A stretch of DNA of 38,657 nt, from positions 1 to 38,657 of the forward strand of contig JBILMZ010000008.1 of NCBI GenBank assembly GCA_044375275.1. The letters run 5' to 3'. Below, piece by piece: positions 7,901-15,345 of the stretch (positions within the stretch are counted from its first letter, which is position 1; the number at the start of each line of letters is the position of its first letter). Under the pieces are notes generated by a model. That model saw only the letters and a program-made list of their open reading frames with translations. It was not told the DNA's origin and did no database searches. The stretch is from SZUA-430 sp044375275. GTDB lineage: Bacteria > Pseudomonadota > Alphaproteobacteria > Micropepsales > Micropepsaceae. Both the position numbers and the translations under genes were made by a program.

Positions 7901-7916
7901 TTAATGCAAGGTTAAC
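7901..7916. promoter_or_regulatory. CtrA-type binding site
   Basis: TTAA-N7-TTAAC at 7901-7916 exactly fits the consensus for the alphaproteobacterial cell-cycle regulator CtrA. Because a G precedes it (7900), the site reads GTTAA-N7-TTAAC and matches on both strands. A further TTAA lies at 7894. It sits between the divergent outer-membrane protein gene (73 bp away) and the helicase gene (177 bp away), so the outer-membrane gene is the likelier target. Confidence 0.65.
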
Positions 7917-8092
7917 CCGGCCCCTTGCGGCCCTTAAGGCGCAGGGCCGCCACCCGTATTTCAGGCAAACGTCATCCGGAAGTCACAGCCCACCCCGACA
8001 GCCCAGGCCTGAAGGGCAAATTCCTCGCAAACGCCTGCGGAAAACTGCCGAAGCGTTTTGCGGAGAGGCCCGTGCTAGTCTTTAACTGAATC

Positions 8093-10360
8093 ATGACCCA
8101 GCCCCATCCCGCCCAACTCCCGGCAGCCGCCGAACCGCCCTACCTGCGCGGCCTGAATGAAGACCAGCGGGAAGCCGTCCTCACGACGGACGGCCCCGTC
8201 CTCGTGCTCGCCGGCGCCGGAACCGGCAAGACGCGCGTACTGACGACCCGCCTCGCCCACCTCATCTCGTCGCGCAAGGCCTGGCCCAGCCAGATCCTCG
8301 CCGTGACCTTCACGAACAAGGCCTCCCGCGAGATGATCGAGCGCACGGGCGCCGTCATCGGGGAGATGGTCGAAGGCATGCCCTGGCTCGGCACCTTCCA
8401 CTCGATCTGCGCAAAGATGCTGCGCCGGCACGCCGAACTCATCGGCTTGAAGCACAATTTCTCGATCCTCGACACGGACGACCAGCTGCGCCTGCTCAAG
8501 CAGGTCATTGACGCCGCCCGCATCGACGAGAAGCGCTGGCCCGCGCGCCACATCTCGTCACTCATCGACAGCTGGAAGAACAAGGCCCTCACGCCCAAGG
8601 ACGTTCCGGCAGGAGAGTCCTTTGCATACGGCAATGGCAAGGGCGCGGAGATCTACGAAGCCTACCAGCAACGGCTGAAGGCACTGAACGCCGTCGACTT
8701 CGGCGACCTGCTTCTCGATGTCATCACGATCCTGCGCACCCACCCGGAAGTCCTCGCCGATTACCAGCAGCGCTTCGCCTACATTCTGGTAGACGAATAC
8801 CAGGACACGAACGTCGCGCAGTATCTGTGGCTGCGTCTCCTCTCGAGCCAGCGCCGCAACATCTGCTGCGTGGGCGATGACGACCAGTCCATCTATGGCT
8901 GGCGCGGCGCGGAAGTGGACAACATTCTGCGCTTCGAAAAGGACTTCCCCGGCGCGAAGCTGATCCGCCTCGAACGCAACTATCGCTCGACCCCGCACAT
9001 CCTAGCGGCCGCCTCGGGCCTCATCGCCGCCAACAAGAGCAGGCTTGGCAAAACGCTCTGGACCGACCTGCCGCAAGGCGAACGCGTGTCCGTGCGCGGT
9101 GTGTGGGACGCAGAGGAAGAGGCACGCACGATCGCCAGCGACATCGAGCAGGCCGCACGTGCCGGCCGCAAGATCAGCAACATCGCCATTCTCGTCCGCG
9201 CCTCCTTCCAGATGCGAAGCTTCGAAGAGCGTTTCGTGCAGTTGGGCATCCCCTATCGCGTCGTCGGAGGCCCACGCTTCTACGAGCGCCAGGAAATCCG
9301 CGACGCGCTCGCCTATTTGCGCGTGATCACACAGCCCGAAGACGACCTCGCTTTCGAACGCATCTTCAACAAGCCCAAGCGCGGACTGGGCGACGCCGCC
9401 CTGCAGGCCGTTCACAAGATGGCACGCGTGCTGAACAAGCCGCTGCTGGCTGCTGCACAGGCCCTGATTGAAACCGACGAAGTTCCCGCTCGAACACGCA
9501 GCGGGATCCGCGAACTGGTCCAGCAATTCGCCCGCTGGCGTGACCAGGCCACCGCCCTGCCGCACACGGAACTCGCCGAGATCGTCCTCGACGAAAGTGG
9601 CTACACGGCCATGTGGCAGGCAGACCGCACACCGGAAGCGCCCGGCCGCCTCGAGAACCTGAAGGAACTCATCCGCTCGATGGAGGAGTTCGACTCGCTT
9701 GGCGGCTTTCTTGAACACGTTTCGCTGGTCATGGAGATCGAGCAGTCCGACACGCAGGACAAGGTCACCATCATGACCCTGCACGGCGCCAAAGGTCTCG
9801 AATTCCCGACCGTGTTCCTGCCAGGCTGGGAAGAAGGCCTGTTCCCGAGCCAGCGCACGCTCGACGAAAGCGGCCTCCAGGGCCTCGAGGAAGAACGGCG
9901 CCTGGCTTACGTCGGCATCACGCGGGCAAAGGAACGCGCCTGCATCTCCTACGCCGCCAATCGACGCGTCCATGGCATGTGGCAGAGCGCGTTGCCCTCT
10001 CGCTTCATCGCCGAACTCCCGCAGGAAGCCGTCGTCTTCGAAAACGATCCGGGCCTTCCCCATGGCAACACCACACTCTCCGCAGGCCCCGCCTTCGACA
10101 GCACGTACAACTCGCCAGGCTGGCAGCGCGCGCAGGCCAAGCGTGGCGAAGTGTTTGGCTCAAGGCCCGCCATCGAATCCCATGCGGAACTTGTCGCCAC
10201 ATCCGACCCGGACGCCGCCACCTTTGATCGGGGCGACCGCGTGTTTCATCAGAAGTTCGGCTATGGTCGTGTCACGTCGATTGACGGCAACAAACTGACC
10301 GTCCGGTTCGACAAGGCCGGCGAGAAGCGCGTCATCTCAAACTTTGTAGCCAGAGCCTGA
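8093..10360 (+). CDS. uvrD: ATP-dependent DNA helicase, UvrD/PcrA type (superfamily 1A)
   Basis: A 755-residue SF1A helicase that unwinds DNA 3'-5', acting in nucleotide-excision repair, mismatch repair and removal of stalled complexes. All motifs are present in order: GAGTGKT (Walker A, residues 41-47), FTNKASREM (Ia), VDEYQDTN (II), QSIYGWRGA (III), ERNYRS (IV), TLHGAKGLEFPTVFLPG (V) and RLAYVGITRAKE (VI). The C-terminus (FDRGDRVFHQKFGYGRV...RVISNFVARA) is the small Tudor-like domain through which PcrA/UvrD contacts RNA polymerase. There is no ribosome binding site before ATG 8093. prmA follows after 5 bp. Whether uvrD or pcrA is the better name cannot be settled from sequence alone. Confidence 0.96.
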   Translation: MTQPHPAQLPAAAEPPYLRGLNEDQREAVLTTDGPVLVLAGAGTGKTRVLTTRLAHLISSRKAWPSQILAVTFTNKASREMIERTGAVIGEMVEGMPWLGTFHSICAKMLRRHAELIGLKHNFSILDTDDQLRLLKQVIDAARIDEKRWPARHISSLIDSWKNKALTPKDVPAGESFAYGNGKGAEIYEAYQQRLKALNAVDFGDLLLDVITILRTHPEVLADYQQRFAYILVDEYQDTNVAQYLWLRLLSSQRRNICCVGDDDQSIYGWRGAEVDNILRFEKDFPGAKLIRLERNYRSTPHILAAASGLIAANKSRLGKTLWTDLPQGERVSVRGVWDAEEEARTIASDIEQAARAGRKISNIAILVRASFQMRSFEERFVQLGIPYRVVGGPRFYERQEIRDALAYLRVITQPEDDLAFERIFNKPKRGLGDAALQAVHKMARVLNKPLLAAAQALIETDEVPARTRSGIRELVQQFARWRDQATALPHTELAEIVLDESGYTAMWQADRTPEAPGRLENLKELIRSMEEFDSLGGFLEHVSLVMEIEQSDTQDKVTIMTLHGAKGLEFPTVFLPGWEEGLFPSQRTLDESGLQGLEEERRLAYVGITRAKERACISYAANRRVHGMWQSALPSRFIAELPQEAVVFENDPGLPHGNTTLSAGPAFDSTYNSPGWQRAQAKRGEVFGSRPAIESHAELVATSDPDAATFDRGDRVFHQKFGYGRVTSIDGNKLTVRFDKAGEKRVISNFVARA

Positions 10361-10365
10361 TCCTC

Positions 10366-11214
10366 ATGCCCACCTGCTGGAAAGCCCGTGCCGTCCTGCC
10401 AAAGCTGGAAGCCCTCAAGTTGAGCGAGGCGCTGGAGCAACTCGAACCCTATCCCGTCGTCTCCGCCTTTGAACTCGGCGAACGCGGCATGTGGGAAGTA
10501 GAAGCCTTCTTCGGCACCGAGCCCGATGAAGGCGCATTGCTGAAGCAGTTCGGCGTTCCCATGCGCGTCATTCCGATCGAGGACGAGAACTGGGTCGCCC
10601 GCGCACTCGATGGCCTGCCACCCGTCGAGACCGGCAGCTTCTTCCTCTATGGAAGCCATGACGCAAGCACCGTCCCGGCGAACAAGATTGGCCTGAAAAT
10701 CGAGGCGTCCTACGCCTTCGGCACGGGCCACCACGGCACGACGCGGGGTTGCCTCCTTGCCTTCGAACATCTCCTGCGCAGGCGCACCTTCGACAACGCG
10801 CTCGATCTCGGATGCGGCACCGGCGTGCTGGGCATGGCCTTCGCGAGACGCCTGAGGCGCCCTGTCGTGGCAACCGACATCGACCCGCTCGCGACATCGA
10901 AATCCATCGAGAACGCGCGCATCAATCGCGCAGGCCCCTTCATGCGCATCGAAACCGCCAGCGGCTTTCGCTCGCATCTGATCGCGGACAACGCACCTTA
11001 TGACCTGATCTTTGCAAACATCCTGGCAGGCCCGCTCATGCGGCTGATGCCCGGCATCTGGCGCAACACGGCGCCCGGCGGCAACGTGATCCTGTCCGGC
11101 ATCCTCGACGAACAGGCGCTCGGCATCTGCAGCATCGCAAAAAGCTTCGGCTTCAAGATCCTCCGCCGCTCCGCCCTCGAGGGCTGGATAACGCTAATCC
11201 TTCAGCGCCCATGA
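10366..11214 (+). CDS. prmA: Ribosomal protein L11 methyltransferase PrmA
   Basis: PrmA uses S-adenosylmethionine to trimethylate several amino groups of ribosomal protein L11. The 282-residue product has an N-terminal substrate-recognition domain, the PrmA hallmark FGTGHHGTT (residues 118-126), the SAM-binding motif LDLGCGTGVLG (from residue 146), ATDIDPLA in the next strand, and FANILAGPL as the active-site loop. These features together separate PrmA from other class I methyltransferases. It begins 5 bp after the helicase stop, so it is co-transcribed with it. It is followed by the 11236-11328 inverted-repeat element, which may end transcription. Confidence 0.95.
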   Translation: MPTCWKARAVLPKLEALKLSEALEQLEPYPVVSAFELGERGMWEVEAFFGTEPDEGALLKQFGVPMRVIPIEDENWVARALDGLPPVETGSFFLYGSHDASTVPANKIGLKIEASYAFGTGHHGTTRGCLLAFEHLLRRRTFDNALDLGCGTGVLGMAFARRLRRPVVATDIDPLATSKSIENARINRAGPFMRIETASGFRSHLIADNAPYDLIFANILAGPLMRLMPGIWRNTAPGGNVILSGILDEQALGICSIAKSFGFKILRRSALEGWITLILQRP

Positions 11215-11235
11215 AGTTCCCAGCCGACGGAAATG

Positions 11236-11328
11236 GAAACACGAAGGACACGGAGCTCACGAAGAAGTCAGTGCACTGCTGAATCGATTGATACCTTGTC
11301 ATTCGTGCACTTCGTGCGCTTCGTGTTC
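11236..11328. repeat. Intergenic inverted-repeat element A (CACGAAG units)
   Basis: The left arm (11236-11264) and right arm (11301-11328) are reverse complements at about 22 of 28 positions, ignoring one extra A. Each arm is three tandem 9-bp units of the form CACGAAGNN. The 36-bp interior contains the palindromes CAGTGCACTG (11269-11278) and AATCGATT (11282-11289). It fills the space between convergent prmA and the isonitrile hydratase-like gene, so it could act as a two-way terminator, although neither side has a T tract. It resembles elements B (14303-14475) and C (38268-38341) in plan, not in exact sequence. Confidence 0.75.
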
Positions 11329-11357
11329 AATCCTGCGGCACCGTTCATAACCGAAAC

Positions 11358-12062
11358 TCAGTTATCATGCGCTCCATGCTGCAGTTTCGAAGCCGCCTCG
11401 GCAAAGGCAATCTCGCGCGCCGGCAGAATTCCCTCCAGCGCCTTCTTCGCAATGGCCACACGCTCAGGGCCTGCCTTCTCGGGTGAGCCGCAATCAAACG
11501 GCGGCTGCGGATCATACTCGAAGCCGAGCTGCATCTGCTTGGCAACGTCTTCACCCCACACTTCGGCAACGACCGTCAGCGCAAAGTCGATTCCCGCCGT
11601 GACCCCTCCACCCGAAATCCGGTTGCGATCCTTCACCACGCGCGCATTCACGGGAATCGCACCAAACGCCGAGAGATAGTCCCGCCACATCCAGTGACAG
11701 GCTGACTTGTATCCTTGGAGCAGTCCCGCCGCGCCCAGCACCAGCGATCCCGTGCACACCGACGTGACATACTTCGCCTTCTCGGCCTGCGCCCGCAGGA
11801 AGTCGAGCGTTTCATTGTCCGTCATCAGCGGCACCTGCCCCGCACCACCGGGGACACAGATGAGATCCAGTTGCGGGCAGTCCTTGAACGTCGTCGTCGA
11901 CATCAGGGACAGCCCGGCATCGGAAGGAACAGGCCCGACCGTCTTCCAGATGTAGTGAGCCTTGGCGCCCGGCGCCCGCGACAGGAACTGCGCCGGCCCC
12001 GTGAGGTCGAGCTGCGTGAGGTTGGGATAAAGCAGAAAGCCGACGTGGAAGGGCTGGGTCAT
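11358..12062 (-). CDS. inhA: DJ-1/PfpI family protein, isonitrile hydratase-like
   Basis: A 234-residue class I glutamine amidotransferase-like protein of the DJ-1/PfpI superfamily. The nucleophile elbow SVCTGSLVLGAAGLL places Cys at residue 103, and LDLTGP places Asp at 19. Both are offset by two from the catalytic Asp17 and Cys101 of Pseudomonas putida isonitrile hydratase, which hydrates isonitriles to N-substituted formamides. The length also agrees (228 residues there). The frame is open 26 codons further upstream, but GAGGAG lies 7 nt before ATG 12062. Such genes often sit beside a GlxA-like AraC-family regulator; the decayed fragment at 12220-12450 is probably what is left of it. The true substrate is unproven. 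Confidence 0.88.
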   Translation of the reverse strand: MTQPFHVGFLLYPNLTQLDLTGPAQFLSRAPGAKAHYIWKTVGPVPSDAGLSLMSTTTFKDCPQLDLICVPGGAGQVPLMTDNETLDFLRAQAEKAKYVTSVCTGSLVLGAAGLLQGYKSACHWMWRDYLSAFGAIPVNARVVKDRNRISGGGVTAGIDFALTVVAEVWGEDVAKQMQLGFEYDPQPPFDCGSPEKAGPERVAIAKKALEGILPAREIAFAEAASKLQHGAHDN

Positions 12063-12163
12063 GAAGGTCTCCTCGACTGCCCGATTGATAACCGAAACAA
12101 GCCATGGCTCAAATGACAAGTAATCGACCGTTGCTGCCATCCCCTGCGACCGTGGCCATCCCG

Positions 12164-12219
12164 GTCTTCCTGCTCACGGCAGGCTTCGATCTCGTCGACA
12201 TTACCCTTCGGCACTTCAC
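12164..12219 (-). repeat. Inverted 56-bp partial copy of pepP
   Basis: Read on the minus strand, these 56 bp match pepP codons at 13494-13549 with 5 differences, including 28 identical bases (12175-12202 against 13511-13538). It could be read as VPKGNVDEIEACREQED against the enzyme's APKGNVDEIEACRVLED. Two of the five differences are synonymous in the pepP frame, which suggests descent from a diverged paralogue rather than a fresh copy. It ends exactly where the regulator fragment begins (12220). Confidence 0.85.
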
Positions 12220-12450
12220 ATGCAGGACGCCCGGTCGGACCGACTGGCATCCCTGGCCGCATGGATCGAGGAGCACCTGACGGCAACCCTCGACATCGAG
12301 GCCCTCGCCGCACGGGCCGCCGCACGGGCAAGATTTTCCGGAGCCGACCACCTGATCCGCGCCTTTTCCCGGCGATTTGGCGTCACACCGGCTGCCTGCA
12401 GGCAGATCCATGGCCGTCAGGGTCTTGAGGCCCACGCGGCAGCCGAATAG
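12220..12450 (+). pseudogene. Remnant of an AraC/GlxA-type transcriptional regulator (internally deleted)
   Basis: The 76-codon frame keeps two pieces of an AraC-family DNA-binding domain. RLASLAAWIEEHLTATLDIEALAARAA is the start of the first helix-turn-helix, and FSGADHLIRAFSRRFGVTPAACRQIH is the second. In intact GlxA-like regulators these are separated by roughly 40-50 residues (the rest of HTH1 and the linker helix), which are missing here at the ARAAARARFSG junction. The N-terminal DJ-1-like sensory domain of about 200 residues is also absent. The remnant starts directly at the end of the inverted pepP fragment. The protein cannot fold as a normal AraC domain, so I call it a pseudogene. 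It was probably the regulator of the adjacent, divergent isonitrile hydratase-like gene. Confidence 0.8.
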
Positions 12451-12460
12451 GTTCCCTCCC

Positions 12461-14284
12461 ATGCTGCACCAAACCAAATTCCAGTCTTTCGCCGAAACCA
12501 CCACCCCGCTTCAGGGGGCACCGCGCGTCGCGGCTCTCAGGGCTGAACTGAAGCGCCGCGGCCTTGATGGTTTCGTTGTTCCAAGGTCCGACGAGTACCA
12601 GGGTGAATACGTGCCACCCCGCGCCGAGCGTCTTGCCTGGCTGACGGGGTTCACCGGCTCTGCCGGTGCGGCCGTCGTGCTGCTCGAGAAGGCAGCCATC
12701 TTTACCGATGGACGCTATACCGTTCAGACACCTGAACAGGTAGATGCCGGGACGTTCGAGTTCAGGTCGCTCGTCGATGAACCGCCACCGGACTGGATCG
12801 CTGACAACCTCCCGAAGGGCGCAAAGCTCGCCTATGATCCCTGGATGCACACCGCCTCTGGCGTCGAGGCCTTGCAGTCCGCAGTGACACGCGCCGGCGG
12901 CACGCTTGTCCCCTGCACCGACAATCCGCTCGACGCCGTTTGGGACGATCAGCCGGCAGCCCCGCTGGGCGCCGTGTCGATCCAGCCCCTCGAATATGCC
13001 GGCGAAGCATCTCAGGCCAAGCGCGACCGCATTGCCTCTGCCCTGCGCGACGGCAAGACCGACTCGGCCGTCATCACGCTTCCCGAATCCATTGCCTGGC
13101 TGCTCAACATCCGTGGCAGCGACGTTCCGCACACACCGTTCCCGCACAGCTATGCCGTGCTGAACAATGACGGCCACGTGGAACTGTTCATCGACCGTCG
13201 CAAGTTCACGCCCGGCATCGACGAATGGCTTGGAAACCGCGTCACCGTGCGCCCGCAGGAGGAACTCGGCGACCATCTGCGCAGCCAGAAGGGCAAGCGC
13301 ATCCAGATTGACCCGGCAACCGCATCGGCCTGGTTGTTTGACCAGCTAAAGACCGGTGGCGCGACGATCGTGCGCGCAGCCGATCCGGTCCTGCTGCCCA
13401 AGGCCTGCAAGAACCCCACCGAACTCGCCGGCACCCGCAAGGCACACGAGCGCGACGGCGTGGCGCTGTCAAAGTTTCTCTTCTGGCTCTCGCGTGAAGC
13501 GCCAAAGGGCAATGTCGACGAGATCGAAGCCTGCCGTGTGCTGGAAGACTTCCGCCTGCAGACCGGGTCGCTGAAAGACCTGAGCTTCGGCTCCATTTCA
13601 GGCTCGGGCCCGAATGGCGCCCTGCCGCACTACCGCGTAACCAAGTCGTCGAACCGCAAGATCAAGCCAGGTGAGATCTACCTGATCGACTCCGGTGGCC
13701 AGTACCTCGACGGCACGACAGACGTGACACGTACCGTTGTCGTAGGCACGCCGTCGGCCGAGATGAAGGACCGCTTCACGCGCGTGCTCAAGGGACACAT
13801 TGCCCTCGCCCGCGCGCGCTTCCCGGAAGGGACGACAGGCGTGCAGCTCGACACGCTCGCGCGCCTGTCCCTGTGGGAAGGTGGCTTCGACTACGATCAC
13901 GGCACAGGCCATGGCGTCGGCGCCTATCTGAGCGTCCATGAAGGCCCACAGAACATTTCCAAGAAGCAGGTCAACGTGCCGCTCAGGCCCGGCATGATCA
14001 TCTCGAACGAGCCCGGCTACTACAAGGTCGGCCACTACGGCATCCGTATCGAGAACCTGATCGTGGTGACCGAGCCGAAGGACGTGGGCGGCGAGCGCAA
14101 AATGATGGAGTTCGAAACCATCACCCTCGCCCCGATCGACCTGAACCTGGTAGAGCCGTCCATGCTCACCGACGCCGAGCGCAAGTGGCTGAACGACTAC
14201 CACGCCCGCGTACGCGTAGCCCTGAGCGGCAAGACAGACAAGGATACCGAATCCTGGCTCCTCGACGCCACCCGCCCGATCTGA
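12461..14284 (+). CDS. pepP: Xaa-Pro aminopeptidase (M24B, three-domain aminopeptidase P)
   Basis: Aminopeptidase P removes the N-terminal residue from peptides with proline in second position, using a dinuclear metal centre (usually manganese). The 607-residue length matches the three-domain eukaryote-like form (about 600 residues) rather than the 440-residue E. coli type. Two creatinase-like N-terminal domains precede the pita-bread catalytic domain. Metal ligands are visible at Asp410 (LIDSGG), Asp421 (GTTDVTRT), His484 (GTGHGVG), Glu517 (NEPGYY) and Glu531 (GIRIENL). No signal peptide is visible, so it should be cytoplasmic. ATG 12461 opens the conserved RVAALRAELKRRGLDGFVVPRSDEYQ region shortly after; no good ribosome binding site precedes it. 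The segment encoding residues 345-363 has an inverted partial copy at 12164-12219. Confidence 0.95.
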   Translation: MLHQTKFQSFAETTTPLQGAPRVAALRAELKRRGLDGFVVPRSDEYQGEYVPPRAERLAWLTGFTGSAGAAVVLLEKAAIFTDGRYTVQTPEQVDAGTFEFRSLVDEPPPDWIADNLPKGAKLAYDPWMHTASGVEALQSAVTRAGGTLVPCTDNPLDAVWDDQPAAPLGAVSIQPLEYAGEASQAKRDRIASALRDGKTDSAVITLPESIAWLLNIRGSDVPHTPFPHSYAVLNNDGHVELFIDRRKFTPGIDEWLGNRVTVRPQEELGDHLRSQKGKRIQIDPATASAWLFDQLKTGGATIVRAADPVLLPKACKNPTELAGTRKAHERDGVALSKFLFWLSREAPKGNVDEIEACRVLEDFRLQTGSLKDLSFGSISGSGPNGALPHYRVTKSSNRKIKPGEIYLIDSGGQYLDGTTDVTRTVVVGTPSAEMKDRFTRVLKGHIALARARFPEGTTGVQLDTLARLSLWEGGFDYDHGTGHGVGAYLSVHEGPQNISKKQVNVPLRPGMIISNEPGYYKVGHYGIRIENLIVVTEPKDVGGERKMMEFETITLAPIDLNLVEPSMLTDAERKWLNDYHARVRVALSGKTDKDTESWLLDATRPI

Positions 14285-14302
14285 TGGGGTAAGGAAGATT
14301 GG

Positions 14303-14475
14303 GACACAAAGGCACAAAGTAGAAAAGGCACAATGGCAGCAAGACATTCTCTTGTGCCAAAACTGGTGAGGTTTTTTTGGCGCGCAAAGCGCGCCGACCT
14401 TCTGCATCAATGATGATGCAAAACCTCGACCGTCAGCCTGTCCATTGTGCCTTTTCTACTTTGTGCCTTCGTGTC
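14303..14475. repeat. Intergenic branched hairpin element B (CACAAAGG units)
   Basis: The outer arms at 14303-14336 and 14442-14475 are reverse complements at 33 of 34 positions and consist of 8-bp units (CACRAAGG, CACAAAGT, AGAAAAGG, CACAATGG). The 105-nt interior has its own structure. A 9-bp bulged hairpin spans 14335-14358. A stem GAGGTTTT/AAAACCTC (14368-14375 with 14420-14427) encloses two perfect 7-bp hairpins, GGCGCGC-AAA-GCGCGCC (14379-14395) and TGCATCA-ATGA-TGATGCA (14403-14420). It lies between pepP and the VOC gene, both on the plus strand. No protein is encoded. Confidence 0.9.
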
Positions 14476-14524
14476 AAATCCCTTTCGCAGCACCGCGCAA
14501 GTCACCCGCAGTCCCAGGAATAAC

Positions 14525-15328
14525 ATGCCCCCCATCACCCGCCTCGACCACGTCATCGTCGCCGTCCGTAACCTCGACGAAGCCGCCACCGCCTGGCGCA
14601 GGCTCGGCTTCACGCTGACACCGCGCGGCCTTCACGAGGGAAAGGGCACCGGCAACCACTGCATCATGTTCCCGAACACCTACATCGAACTGCTCGGGAT
14701 CGTGGATGACACGGGCACAAAGGGCCGCCTCGGCCAGCGCGTGAACGAGCGCGGCGAAGGCGGAATGGGCATCGCCTGGGGCGCCGACGACGCTGACAAA
14801 ACCTGCGCGGCACTCCGCGCCGCCGGTATCGAGGCCGAGGACCCGAATGACCTGAGCCGCCCGCTCGACCTCGACGGAAAGCGCGATATCGTCCGCTTCC
14901 GCAACATCATGCTGCCGGGACTTCATCTGCCAGGCACGATGCAGTTCGTTTGCACGCACGTGACGCCCGAACTCACCCGCGCCAGACGCGAATGGCAACT
15001 CCACCCGCACGGCGCGACCGGCATTGCAGAAGTTTTCATTGCAGCCTCAGACGTCGCCGCGGCAAAGGCGCAACTCGCACCCGCTGCACCGAACAATTCC
15101 AGGATTACGATTTCATCACGAGAGGAGATTGCCCAGCATCTCGGCGCGAAGTCCCTGGATGGCGCCCCGGCTGAAGGCATCGTGGCCGTTGCGATCCGCG
15201 TCAACGAACTCGACGCCGCTGGCGCCATGCTCTCCATGGGCCGCATCCCCCACGACGAGACCCGCCACTCCATCACCGTTCCCGCCACCGCTGCCAATGG
15301 CATAACGATAAGGTTTTCTGAGGACTAG
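14525..15328 (+). CDS. VOC superfamily protein with glyoxalase-like domain (PF13468-like)
   Basis: A 267-residue protein of the vicinal oxygen chelate fold. ITRLDHVIVAVRNLDEAATAWRRLGFTLTPRGLHEGKGTGNHCIMF is the first beta-alpha-beta-beta-beta module, with the likely metal-site His in LDH and Glu in IELLG. A second half (LTRARREWQLHPHGATGIAEVFIAASD) holds another module. The layout with LHPHGATGI fits the Glyoxalase_3-like family (PF13468), whose reactions are mostly unknown. AGGAA lies 5 nt before ATG 14525; the open frame upstream runs through element B and is not coding. It ends 17 bp from the convergent ABC permease gene. It is probably a cytoplasmic lyase, isomerase or dioxygenase; the substrate is not assigned. 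Confidence 0.85.
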   Translation: MPPITRLDHVIVAVRNLDEAATAWRRLGFTLTPRGLHEGKGTGNHCIMFPNTYIELLGIVDDTGTKGRLGQRVNERGEGGMGIAWGADDADKTCAALRAAGIEAEDPNDLSRPLDLDGKRDIVRFRNIMLPGLHLPGTMQFVCTHVTPELTRARREWQLHPHGATGIAEVFIAASDVAAAKAQLAPAAPNNSRITISSREEIAQHLGAKSLDGAPAEGIVAVAIRVNELDAAGAMLSMGRIPHDETRHSITVPATAANGITIRFSED

Positions 15329-15345
15329 CGCGCGGCAGCAAACGT

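Noticed and set aside
9002..10063. 353-codon minus-strand frame inside the helicase gene
   Set aside because: The helicase frame carries all SF1 motifs through this region; the opposite frame shows no family signature.
11233..11679. 148-codon plus-strand frame starting in element A
   Set aside because: Its first part translates the repeat units (SFVHFVRFVF) and the rest is antisense to the isonitrile hydratase-like gene.
12059..12331. 90-codon minus-strand frame containing VPKGNVDEIEACR
   Set aside because: The matching segment is only the 56-bp inverted pepP fragment; the flanking sequence on both sides shows no aminopeptidase similarity, so it is not a gene.
14379..14395. GC-rich perfect hairpin next to seven Ts, looking like a terminator
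   Set aside because: The T run precedes the stem on the plus strand and would be an A run after it on the minus strand, so it is in the wrong order for a terminator on either strand. It fits better as an arm of element B.
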